This document shows, one piece after another, positions 53,297 through 64,000 of a DNA stretch of 64,000 bases (within the stretch, counting starts at the first letter, position 1; each line of letters opens with the position of its first letter). The position numbers and the translations under genes are program-made. The DNA comes from Amoebidium appalachense (taxonomy: Eukaryota; Ichthyosporea), in NCBI GenBank assembly GCA_963693365.1, contig CAVNZM010000005.1, positions 2,976,001 to 3,040,000 of the forward strand, in the 5' to 3' direction. The notes below the pieces were generated by a model. The model did not search any database. It was given only the letters and a program-made list of their open reading frames with translations, and was not told where the DNA came from.

Positions 53297-54817
53297 CACA
53301 CGCACCTGGACACGTGCACGAACGCATGTGCTCATGCACACACACATAAACACACGTACATGCTTATCATACACACACACACGTGTGCAGGCACACGGGC
53401 AAACATGCGTACAGAATTGCACACATACGCTTAAAAACACATGCAAGTACATATTGACGCACACATACACCGGCAGATACATGCGTGAGTGCACAAGCAC
53501 AAGCACACAGCCCTACCTACACACACACATTCGCATATGTATGTGGGCAGGCACGCACAGGTACCCGAACGGGCACAGATCCACACGCATGGCCTGAATT
53601 GTGAAATCAGAGGGCAATATATTTGCAGATAGAGATATAGGGTGGCCACATGGAGAGGGTGACTTTTAAGGAGGAAAAATCACACAGGAACACACGTGTT
53701 TGCACAAACACACACATACTTGCATACACACGGTGCTAGAGAATGATGGCTTGAGCAAGGGAAAGGGACACTCGGACTCTCACACAGAAGCGGAAGCACA
53801 AAAACTATTTATATTGGCTTGTCAAACTTGAACACACCTACATACTCTCAAACCTGCATGCAACCCGGACCGCCCCACCTTCCCCTTCCCCCCCCCCCCC
53901 CCCCCCCCTCCCCCCCCCCCCCCCTCCCCCTCCCTCCTTCCCCCCCCCCCCCCCTCCCCCCAACACACACCCACAACACCCACACACGCCATCCCCATCC
54001 ATCCCTTTCCCCTTCGTTTCATGCTTGTGCACGTCATCTTGCTGTGCTTTTCAGGCGCCGCCCCTCCTCCCCTTCCCCCTCCCCCCTCCCCCGCCCCCCT
54101 TCTCCTCCCCCCCTCCCCCCCCCCCCCCCTGTCCCTGCCTCTACCTTCCACCTCTCCTTACGTCCTATGCCTGTTTGCCACACCTCAGACGATCACACAG
54201 AAATCAACAAGCGGCTTGAGGAACGACGGGCAGGGGAAGGGAGGGGGGGGGCAGGGGCAGGGGGGAGGGGGGGGCATCTAGGTGTGTGGGTGTGTTCAAG
54301 TCTGCGTGTATGTATGTGTGCACCATTGTGATCACTTGTCTGTATGGGTGTACGGGTGAAGGTGTGTGGCTGTGTGTGTATGTGAGTTCCTGGGTGATTT
54401 TTCCTCCGCGAAAGTCTCCGAAACACATCGTGATTTGTCCATATTATGCTCCCATATTGCATGCGGAGTTTTAATGGAGTAAGGAATCCATGAACACATA
54501 TGGTTTCTACATGTTCATGGCCTTGCTCCCTGCGTCGGCATATGTGTTCTTTTGGCCTTTCCAACATTTGGTGTTCCCATTAGGCACTTGTGTTTATGGA
54601 ATCGTTAGTGCACACACTAACGCCACTCTACCATGATGCTAGGCTGGGGCCGGGGATGCGCTACTAGCTTCTAGCAGTTTCCGTGAGGGAACCGAGACAG
54701 AAATAGCCATCCGCGAGACAGACACAGAGACCCTCTCCCTGCTCATCGATGCCGTTTATGGCCTGAATACACACGTAGGCCCGGAGGAGTGTGTGCACAT
54801 GGTCAATGCTGCAGACA

Positions 54818-54859
<42 letters not shown>

Positions 54860-54919
54860 GTGTGTGTGCGTGCGTGCGTGTGCGTGCGTGCGTGCGGGCG
54901 TGCGGGCGTGCGTGCGTGC

Positions 54920-55017
<98 letters not shown>

Positions 55018-55991
55018 ATGTGTGTGTGTGTGTGTCTGTCTGTGTGGTTTATAAGTGGGTGCGTGCGTGTGCGTGCGTGCGTGGGTACGTGTGTGCATGC
55101 GTGTGTGCGTGTGTGTGCGTGTGTGCATGCGTGTGTCCGTGTGTGCATTCATGCGCTAGTGCTTGTGCACATGCCTGCATGTGTGTGTGTGTGTGTGTTC
55201 GTACATGTGTGTGTGTGTACGTGTGTTGTGTGCGTGCGTGCGTGCGCGCCTGCATGTTTGCCCGCAGGTGTGTACGTGTGGCTGTGAAGTGCGTTGTCAC
55301 CTATATGCACGGGATTGTATTTGTCAGCATATTTATTGATATGTGTTTGCAACAAGATTTTTGTAAATTGTAAGTTCGTTTTTGCAAACCACAAGTATGT
55401 TTCTTTCCCTCTCTGGGTGTGGTTGTAGGAGTATGTGCCTGTGCCTGTGTTTTTTTTTGTTTGTTTTTTTGTTTTTGTTTTTCTGTTGGTTGGTTGGTTG
55501 GGGGGGGGGGGGGGGGGGGGAGGGAGGGAGAGGGGGAGGGAGGGGGCTTTAAGTGTGAGTGTCTGTGTGCTGGTGTGTATGCTGCCTCTGGGTTCTTTTG
55601 TGCCGTGTGTGTGTGCTCATGTGTGCGAGTGTATGGATGTGGCCTACGTGCCTGTGGGAGTGTGTGTGTGTTTGTACGTGCATTTGTGCATGTGTGCCTG
55701 CCGGTCTGCCTGCCTCTCTGCCTGCCTGCCTCCCCCATGTGCATGTGTACATGGATATGTATCATGCTAAGTTCTGTGAGCATGCTTGTGCCTCGTGCAT
55801 GTGTTATGATGTGAGGAAACGTCTGTGGTGGTGGTGGTGGTGGTGCTGGGGAAAAAAGGGGGAGGGGGGGGGGGGGGGGGGGAGGGGGGGATTATATGCC
55901 TGAGTCTTGTGCAGGGTTTACTATTTCGCGCACATTTATATGTGCTTGGGTGCTACATGGCTGCTTATAATGTGTCGTTTCTTGCAGTCAG

Positions 55992-56024
<33 letters not shown>

Positions 56025-56994
56025 CGCATACTCACCGCCAGTGTACACAGGGACGAATTGACAGACGAACCGACACCAAAGCGGCAGAAAGAGAACAACG
56101 AAAACTGCGAAGAAGCGACAGACGACACCCCATTTGTCCCCCTCTACTGCACCAATGCAGCCATTCGGGACTACTGCGAGAAACAGGTGCTGGCGGGGTG
56201 CGCCCAGCTATTGGATAACGAAGCTATTTTAAAACACGTCACGAAAGAAGTTCTGATGAGACTGGTGGGCTCGGACCATCTCCAAATGAGCGAGTTTGAT
56301 TTGTTTAAAAGGGTTGGTGCAACGGAGTGATCTGACTGGCACCGTTTTGTACGATTCAGCCACCGTGGAGAATGAGTTTCATGTGGAAGACATGGTGCGG
56401 TTCTGTCTGATGTCTGGCGATGAACTCAGGGAGGTGGAAAGGAGTAAGAAGGTTTCGTTAAATGCAATTCTGTGTGCATACAAGGGACGATACGAGGCAC
56501 ATATCTCACCATCTCTGGACGATGTGGACTGCATGAACGATTGGATGCGGCCACGCTATGCCCGGCAGGCCACTGTCACCTTTCCTCCTTTTTCGCAAGA
56601 ATTCGTTGATTTTGGCGTTCGTTTTTTATCAGACGACTTCCGTGTTGGAAATACAATGTTGCACATTGGCTGTGCATATGTGGATGCTCCAGAAGATTCC
56701 ACCAAGATATCGGTATTGGCATATTTACAGTTGGCGGGGGGTCCTCCTGTTCCTGACCATGCAGGGTATGTGGGGTATTTCACACTTCATGCTAGCCAGC
56801 TGGGCAAAGATTGTAGTCTAGACTTGGCTGCACATTGGAGGTACACGGTTAATGAAGGTAGTGTGGGCGACTTGCTACCAGGGTTGGATGAGGTTGACAA
56901 GAGTGCGCTACCGGAATTGCTGCAGGAGGGGTGCGACCCTTATTGTGGATGTGGGTGTGGTTATGCGCCTGGCGGATTGGCTTGTTTAGGTTAA
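52842..56994 (+). CDS. BTB/BACK-domain protein, at least 3 exons, frame broken
   Basis: Exon 1 from ATG 52842 encodes RYGRYYREGRLCGVTLQAT and FKVHRVIMAGSPF, the first half of a BTB domain. The second half is at about 54668-54822: FREGTETEIAIRETD, TLSLLIDAVYGLN and CVHMVNAADK, ending at a (GT)n donor. The third exon (from about 56051) is preceded by a C run. It has an acidic/basic linker (PTPKRQKENNE), then BACK-type sequence (CEKQVLAGCAQLLDNEAI, LVGSDHLQMSEFDLF). The frame then shifts by one base near an AAAA at 56307-56310 and continues with SDLTGTVLYDSA, VEDMVRFCLMSGDELREV and a Cys-rich C-terminus to TAA 56992-56994. Family members often recruit substrates to cullin-3 ligases, but no function is assigned here. 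The join between the BTB halves is unresolved: exon 1 meets TAA after SPFRHP with no good donor. Either a pseudogene or a gene with an unseen small exon and a base error. Confidence 0.65.
54820..55040. repeat. (TG)n with TGCG variants at the donor of the BTB gene exon 2
   Basis: The repeat begins at the exon end (GACAAG|GTGTGTG) and runs, with TGCG interruptions, for more than 200 bases. Confidence 0.9.
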
Positions 56995-57188
56995 CGCTTA
57001 GGTAGTGACCATATTGACTGGCTGGAACATAGTGACACTGTACATATGGTGGGTTGTAGTAGCATGAATGGTGAAGTCATGCCAAAGATTTTCTTTTTTT
57101 CCCCTTAAAATCATCCATTGTCGTTTTGAACATGTATCGTAATGGCGTCTATATATATATAATATCGATGACGCACGTGGCAGATACT

Positions 57189-57224
<36 letters not shown>

Positions 57225-57700
57225 CCCCAACCCACCCACCCACACACACGTGTGTGCACACACAATCGCGCAAAAGCAACGCAAAACAAAACAAAACAAA
57301 CGAAAAGGGTCAATCGAAAATTAAATGACTCGGTTGGCGTGTGGAATTGTCGACATACAATATAATGTTCTCTGGACTACGTATACCGTGTTTTGTTAGC
57401 TAACTCCTAGATCTGTCAAGAGCTCATTTCATGATCCATGATACTCAAGTATAGCTATCTCTGGCAGCCACCTTCAAGGCTTCAAATATTCCCCAGAGGA
57501 ATAGCCCTGGCGGTTTTATCCCGGCAATGATATTGGCTAATGTGTCTACAACACGTATAATTTTACTGTAACGAACCAGCAGTCAGTGCAAAGGCCTGTT
57601 GGGCCCACGACCTTTGGAAAGAGGTTGCTTTGCATATATGTAGCTGCTGCAGCTCCCGGCCTGCAGATTACGGTTAACGTTCCCACACGGCTGTCCTCAG

Positions 57701-57733
<33 letters not shown>

Positions 57734-58502
57734 ACAACCACCACCACCACACACACATGTGCACACACACCATTGATATCACCTCTACAAAAAAAAAACA
57801 GCCAACCCTTAAATATAAAAATGACAGCAACTTTCAAAATAAGATGGCCATGTGCCCGCAGTTAACCAGTGGCAGACATTATGTGCCGTATGTAGTATTT
57901 CTGTGCCAGTCTGCCGTTGCTTTATTTGGCAAGGCCTGATCAACGCCTACCTGCCATAGATCAATATAGATCCCTTCAATATATGTACATACTGTGCTGG
58001 GCTGGGTTAAAAACTGACATTGCACGTAACTGATATCCTGCCCTTTTGTTTATCAACAATATCGACAAACACATATTCTAGTATTTGATTTTGGCAAAAT
58101 CATGTCGATAAGGCCGTTGCGAGTATGTGGCGCACGTACATGAAATCTCTTTCCTACACTGTGGTTGGGTGTGTGGGAGTGGCAATTTGGACACACATTA
58201 ATTATGCCTATGAGTATACATGTGATTGTGGAGGCATAATGCCCCTTGCGGAAATTCATGCACCAGCCAACACAAACTCCATCTATAAATCTGGAACACA
58301 CAATAAACTTCCCACCCATCACATAAACCACAATAGAAACCCACCCCATTTCAATCCCCAAAAAGCCACACCCATCTCCACAGACCAAACCAACGAACCA
58401 TTTGCACACCCTTTACCCACCCTATGGCACCGTCATATTAACCCTGCAACTACCACACACACGAAGTGTTACAAACCAAAAATACAGAAAAATACACCGG
58501 AT
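56995..58502. other. Intergenic between convergent BTB and DNAJC3 genes
   Basis: 3' flanks of the two converging genes. C runs at 57190-57222 and 57703-57734 are followed by CA-rich sequence. The plus-strand frame around 58125-58682 overlaps the last DNAJC3 exon in antisense and is not a gene. Confidence 0.6.
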
Positions 58503-59146
58503 TTATCCCCCCCAACGGAAGTGGAAGTGCTGGCCCCCCTGGTGGAAGTGGTGGGGGTGCATGAACGGGTGGCCGTGTTGCTGTCTCTGATGTTCCTGCT
58601 GTGCCTCGGGGTCAAGGGGGTCGATACCTTGGTCAAACTGCCGCCGTTTTTCTGTGGTGGGAAAAAGGAAAACGGAAGTTAGAATACTTGTGTGTAAAAG
58701 GTAAAATTTAAATATGACAGTGGTAGGGGGCCTTCTCTCTGCTAGAATATTTGGCTAGCACATGCGCGGTGTGGAACCCACACGAAGTTACACCACAAAA
58801 GAATTAGGCAAATGTATGTGTTGAGTGCGAGAAGGGTTTTTTGTTTCCATCTCTCTATACCTCTCTCCGTCCCCCTTCCCTTCCTCCCTCTCTCTCTGTG
58901 TGTGTGGGTGTGAGCGTGCGCACATGTTGGGAAAGGGGGGGAAAGGGGGAGAGGGGGGGAGGGGGGGGAGGGGGGGGGGGGGGGTCAAGTATCGGCAGCT
59001 GCGTGCCTCTAGGTATTTCTGGCAGACGCCTATGCCCACATGCACCCATTGACACCTGAGTGACCAGTGCATGCGCACTTTTACAGGCGTCCTGGCAAAA
59101 ACAATTATAAAAATACATATATATACATATATTTATGGATCTGTGT

Positions 59147-59197
<51 letters not shown>

Positions 59198-59950
59198 CGT
59201 GTGTGTGCGTGTGTACCTTCATCGAGCAGCACCTCCTTAGCATCGCTCAAGTCCATAAACTTCTTCTCGGCCATCTCCCGGTCATGCCCCTCGTACTGTG
59301 TGCACAAGCATCCCGTTAGCCTCCTGTATGCCATAGAAGATTCCCCACATTTATCTAGCCCCGAAACTTGAAAGCATGAAGTAGGGCTTGGAATGAATAG
59401 GGCCACGGCATAATGAGTATGTACCGGTGCCCCGGGGAGACTCTCTCCGACAGGTAGGAGAGCGCGAAGAATGGTGGTCATGGTGGTGGGGAACATATCT
59501 TCGGCAGTTATCTCTAAGAGGGGCTCAGAGTTTGCGTATGTGTGCATATTGCAATTCATCCTCCTGCCCTAGCGTCTGTTTAGCCTTGTCCCCCCCCCCC
59601 CCCACCCACGCACCCACCCAAAAAAAAAGAGAGAGAGAGAGAGAAAGAGAAAGAGAAAGGGAAAGCCCACACGTTCCCAAAGATTTCGGTATCCCGTGCA
59701 GGCACATGCACATGAGTCATATAGCCGTGGTCATAGACCCCTGAATGAACAGACCTTGTCTGGGTGCCACTCCAGGGCCAGTTTGCGGTAGGCCTTGGTG
59801 ACTTGCTTCTTGGTTGCATCCCTGGGTACCTGCACATCATGCAATCAGTACTGATGTAGGGAGGGGAGGGGGGGGGGGGGGGGGTTTGCGATATGTAGCA
59901 CAAAGTATGCATTTATGAAGGACAACACAATGTGGAGTGCAAGGCACACA

Positions 59951-59982
<32 letters not shown>

Positions 59983-60583
59983 GATGTATGCGTTTAGAGG
60001 GTTGGAAATGTGGAGGAGACAACAAAGAGCAACAACAAAACGTCACAAAATGGGAAATCCAAAAGGGGGGTAATAATGTATTGTTCGGAATGTACATGTG
60101 CTTACTGGGTTTTACTTATTTGATTAGTTGCATTTTTTATATTTTTTTTTAAAAAAAAATTTCTTTCTTTCCTTTTTTTTTTTTTAGGAGAGAGGGGGAG
60201 GGGAAGGGGGAAGGGGGACATTACCATGCATGTTAAAGTGTGTGCTTGCACGTCTGTGTGTGTGTGTGTGCATATATAGGTGTGCGCTGGTGTATGCCTG
60301 CTGAATCCATTCGAGTGTGTGTGTGTGTGTGCTACATGCATGTATGTGCATGCACATATGCTCGTTATGTTATGGTCCATGCATGCCACAGTGCCACCCA
60401 GACATACCCCGAGGATAGCATAGTAGTCTCTCTTCTTAGCCTGCTTCTGTAGTTTCTGTGCCCGCCCGAGTCCTTCTTGCGCCTGCAGAGAAAAAAAAAA
60501 CACATCAGCAGAGACAAAAACAAACATGTCCTTATCCTCTCCCCCCCCCCCCCCCCACCCCTCCCTCCCCCCCCCCCCCCCTC

Positions 60584-60619
<36 letters not shown>

Positions 60620-60949
60620 CGCGGTCCATGGTCCATACACACAAACACTACCATCACCACCACAAACCCACTCAACCACCCACACACGCATAGCTTAACA
60701 CAACTTCAACCAAGGACTAAAAATCACACATGCCTAGACTGGAAATCACTTTGGTCTCCCCCTCATTCCCGTCCCACAACCATACCCATGCAATACAATG
60801 TGCCCACAAAAGAAGCAGTGTTTCTTGTTACCAAGAGCAAAGCCTATCGAAGATGTGATGATAGGTCGAGAAATAGAGACGTAGTACATCACGTGGAGAA
60901 CAGACGTGAAGAAAAAGGGTGCTGCCGAATCCCCAGATGTTGATGGCAG

Positions 60950-60992
<43 letters not shown>

Positions 60993-61633
60993 TCCATACT
61001 CTTTGGTAGCCCTCGTGGTGCTGCAGCGCCTGTTGGAAATCATTGATGGCTGGAAAGGGGGGCCAAGGTCAGGAAACGAACAAACCAGATAATCTTAGAA
61101 GGTTTAATTGCAAAGAAATCCATGGCCATAGAATTCTCAGAGAGTCTAGGGCAGCGGCACGGGTTTATAGGAGACAGACACACTCCAATGCACCCATGAT
61201 CTACACCACAACCTTACACACATCATGTACAATGACAAACTTGCAAACCTCATGTACACCGATAACCTAACACACATAATCTAGAGCCACCCCCACACAA
61301 ACATGTGTCATGCATCCACTCTTGCCTATGCCCACAACTGAAAAACCCTTACAAGCTTACATCCGGAAGGACCATAAGCACCGTAAGGAACCCACGTCCG
61401 GGGGGAGGGGGAAGGGAGAGGGGGGGGGGAGGGGGGGGATGATGGGGAGAGGGAGTAAGGGGGGAAAGGGGGCAGGGGGGGGGGGGGGTGGGAGGGGGGA
61501 TCAAATGGATACCTTCGTCGAATTTCCCCAGCAGAATGTGTGCCTCTGCACGGTCACACAGCACATCGGCATCCCCGAGGTTGTGTTCGGCTGCAGTGGT
61601 GCATGCCGTGACACCCTCATCCCCACGCTTGAG

Positions 61634-61670
<37 letters not shown>

Positions 61671-62125
61671 GTGCGAAGGTATGAATATGTGCGTGCTTGT
61701 CGGTGTGTATATGCATGTGTGCGTTGGAATTTGTTCAGCCGTGAGTACGCAGATGCACGAAAGTGGGGGGAGGGGGGAGGGGATGGGGGGAGGGGGTAAG
61801 TAAGTAATTTATACCCATGCATCGGTGTGTGTGTAGTACGGCCGGCCACTTTAGTTAACCGGGGAAACACGGGGGATAAACTGTGGGGCAAAGTGCCAAA
61901 GGTAGCAGAAAAACGATAGAATTGTGTGGGTGGGTGCACGCGCAGGACTTGTGCATGCGGTTGTGGCTTCATGTAGGTCGGGAGAAGGGAGCAGGACGAA
62001 GACAGACTCGAGAACAAAGGTGTTTAGGTGCACAAGGTAAGCGCTGTGTGCATGTGTGTTCGCAAGTGTGGGTGGCGGAACACGGATGTGTGTGTATGTT
62101 CGTGCGGGCCTTTAGGTGAGGATGT

Positions 62126-62189
<64 letters not shown>

Positions 62190-62831
62190 CTGTGTCTCTG
62201 TGTGTGCCTGTGCCACCCACCTTCAAGTGGACCGAGCACAGCTTCTTTGTGAGCTGTGCCTGGAATGTTCTGGAATCCCCCGTCTGCTTGAGGGCATTCT
62301 CGATCTTGCCCACTGCATCCTCCCACCGCTCCTCACTCTCAGCACTCTCCAGCCCATTCATGGTTTGCGCTAGTTTTTTCACTCGCTGTGAGGGGGGCAG
62401 GTTAAAAGATGACATGCAGTATCAACTAGGGATTGTATGGCTACACAATGGAGGTTTTCTTGCTTGGATGAACCATTCCCCCCCCCCCCCCCCCCCCCCC
62501 CCTCCGGGCCCCAAAAGAAAAGGGGGGAAAAAAACAAAATGACAAAATGAAAAAAAAAAAAAAAAAAAGGCCCGCCGGGGGTATCGAGACTCGGTATTCG
62601 AACATGGAGGAGGAGGGGTGGTGGCGGTGGTGGTGGCGGGGCAAAAAAAAAAAAAAAAAAAAAAAAAAAGGAGAAAAAATGAAACATTCATGTAACCTGC
62701 CCGAACATACCAAATCCCCTCCAACCACCACATGCACACACCCAATCGATAAAATGATCGGCCATATCCCCAAATCCGCCTAATACCCATACGATGCGAG
62801 TGCGTAGTGGGGTTTAGGGCAGGGGTTGGAT

Positions 62832-62868
<37 letters not shown>

Positions 62869-62990
62869 GGGGGGAGGGGGGGCCGGGGGGGGAATCAAAG
62901 TGTGTTGCCGTGTACGAGGCATAGGCTCAAAAGAACAACTCAAAGTAGGTTCCGCAAAAACGGCCACACATGAATATGCATCATAAAGAT

Positions 62991-63047
<57 letters not shown>

Positions 63048-63853
63048 GGGGGGGGGGGGGGGGGGGGGGGGGGGTGGGGGGACACACACCTTGTAGTGTG
63101 CAAAGCAGTCCTTGTGGTCTGGGTCCAGCTTCAAACACTCTCGTATTTGTCTGCAATCACAGTGCACCGTCAGCCTGTTTTGTCGTGACTATCCCTATCA
63201 TGAGCTTGCTATTGCATTCGCACACTCGAGCTATCCAAAAGCATGCAGACCAAAAAGAACCGCGGTTTACAAGTACAGATTTCAAACAGGTGCTCCCAAC
63301 GTAAACCTAACAATGTTTTCTCCTTGGGCGTGCAAGTGTGTGCAGCGAGCATATTTTCCTTCCTCTGTGTGTCTCTATGTCTACCTTCTTGTCAGTGCAT
63401 GTGTGTGTTCCCAGAGAAGTAGAGGAACAGAAGAGAATAGCAGTACATGGTATGAAGCACCCACGAGTGAAGGAACAACGTAACAGGTCCCCGGCAAACA
63501 GACCTATTCTTGGAGGGTTGGTTGGTGGGTGGGTGGGTGGGTGAGTGGTTAGGGAGGTTACACCGTGTTATAGAGTACCAACTAGTATGCATTCATAACG
63601 GACAACACAATATAAAGTGCAAAACACACCAAGTATGCATGATAAGCAAAAACTGTCCTCAAGGGGGGGGGGGGGGGGGGGGGGAGGGAAATCATTCTCA
63701 AATGGGGGAAGGGGGAGGCGAGGGGGGGAGGGGGGGGGGGGGGGGGGGCATTTCACATACGCCAGGGAGTTCTGAGCCTCTCCGCTCTGATAATATAGCT
63801 GACTAAGTTTAAGGAATCCATTGGTGTTGTCGTTGGTAAGGCGGGTGGCGCGC
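58503..63853 (-). CDS. DNAJC3: DNAJC3 / p58IPK (TPR and J-domain ER co-chaperone), C-terminal part
   Basis: Nine minus-strand exons: 63853-63761, 63150-63090, 62385-62221, 61633-61513, 61049-61000, 60482-60408, 59829-59755, 59295-59217 and 58651-58503 (stop 58505-58503). All phases agree. They encode about 288 residues, corresponding to the part from the middle TPR repeats to the end; the 5' exons lie beyond 64000. Key segments are [45 protein letters not shown] and [19 protein letters not shown]. The J domain follows as [27 protein letters not shown] with the HPD motif, and [15 protein letters not shown], then [17 protein letters not shown]. In animals the protein sits in the ER lumen, assists BiP and modulates PERK/PKR signalling. 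The tail is histidine-rich ([15 protein letters not shown], then HFHFRW), more so than in the mammalian protein. Introns carry mainly C runs in the sense strand and sense copies of the intronic repeats. Confidence 0.95.
59890..59950 (-). repeat. Intronic repeat, subfamily C, in a DNAJC3 intron
   Basis: On the minus strand it reads TGTGTGCCTTGCACTCCACA, TTGTGTTGTCCTTCATAAAT and GCATACTTTG, then GCAAACCCCC run. It matches the copy at 46878-46945 and lies in sense with DNAJC3. Confidence 0.7.
59984..60070 (-). repeat. Intronic repeat family D, copy in a DNAJC3 intron
   Basis: Reverse complement of 48421-48508, with high identity over about 85 bases. On the minus strand it is immediately followed by a C run (59957-59980). 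Confidence 0.85.
62992..63074. repeat. G run (C run in DNAJC3 sense), about 80 bp
   Basis: Almost pure guanine with one A and one T, just inside the intron downstream of the exon at 63150-63090. Confidence 0.9.
63586..63690 (-). repeat. Intronic repeat, subfamily C/B, in a DNAJC3 intron
   Basis: On the minus strand a C run is followed by TTGAGGACAGTTTTTGCTTA, TCATGCATACTTGGTGTGTT, TTGCACTTTATATTG and TGTTGTCCGTTATGAATGCA. This matches B in order from its CCCCCCTGAGGATGGGCTCT onward. Here the C run sits where the element's own internal C6 lies. Sense with DNAJC3. Confidence 0.7.
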
Positions 63854-64000
63854 CTGCAGGTACGAGATACAGGTTATGTCAGATAAAACAGAAAATTGGG
63901 TTCGTCATATACAAACAAGAATACTTCACAGAAAAGGGCGGTCTAATCACATCCATACCAGTTTATTTTTAACTCTACAACGTGCCAGATAGTTTGCATA

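Noticed and set aside
54186-54240. Possible exon after CACACCTCAG between the two BTB halves
   Set aside because: The frames read out do not resemble the missing BTB segment, and no donor follows before a G-rich tract.
58125-58682. Plus-strand frame of 185 codons with a hydrophobic N-terminus
   Set aside because: Its 3' part is antisense to the last DNAJC3 exon and its 5' part lies in that gene's 3' flank. No motif.

Overview
Nuclear DNA of an intron-rich eukaryote. Genes are split by GT-AG introns with CTAAC-like branch points, and are embedded in an extreme load of simple repeats: dozens of long C (or G) runs, (CA)n/(TG)n tracts, and (GA)n. A complete vigilin with animal-like domain order, a NECAP and a DNAJC3 point to an opisthokont, probably a holozoan. 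The adenylate kinase is of a plant/protist type, which fits a unicellular holozoan better than an animal. The species cannot be named from the sequence, and this lineage guess is inference.

Layout. 1-278 (-): an open exon of an unrecognised membrane protein that runs off the left edge. 1722-4198: two copies of an interspersed repeat ending in about 40 T. 4679-6724 (+): adenylate kinase, 3 exons. 6725-13265: mostly simple repeats. 13266-13955 (-): a possible small gene divergent from vigilin. 14239-36309 (+): vigilin, 29 exons, reconstructed here as 1268 codons with 15 KH units. 36310-38696: intergenic, with an inverted-repeat element at 37095-37586. 38697-41684 (+): cytochrome P450, 3 exons, 483 aa. 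43637-50042 (+): NECAP, 8 exons. 51273-52033 (-) and 52842-56994 (+): two paralogous BTB/BACK-type genes back to back, both with reading-frame breaks. 58503-63853 (-): the C-terminal part of DNAJC3/p58IPK, whose 5' part lies beyond the right edge.

The genes do not form a pathway: nucleotide metabolism, RNA binding, lipid/sterol-type oxidation, clathrin endocytosis and ER folding are mixed, as expected in eukaryotes.

The most unusual content is intronic. A repeat family of about 250-450 bp occurs many times, only inside introns of the recognised genes and always in the sense orientation of the host gene. Most copies end in CATTCAA plus a C run. Two diverged subfamilies keep the same long hairpin through compensatory changes, which suggests a structured RNA that was copied into introns. 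C runs followed by A runs or (CA)n, always in that polarity, may be tails of such insertions.
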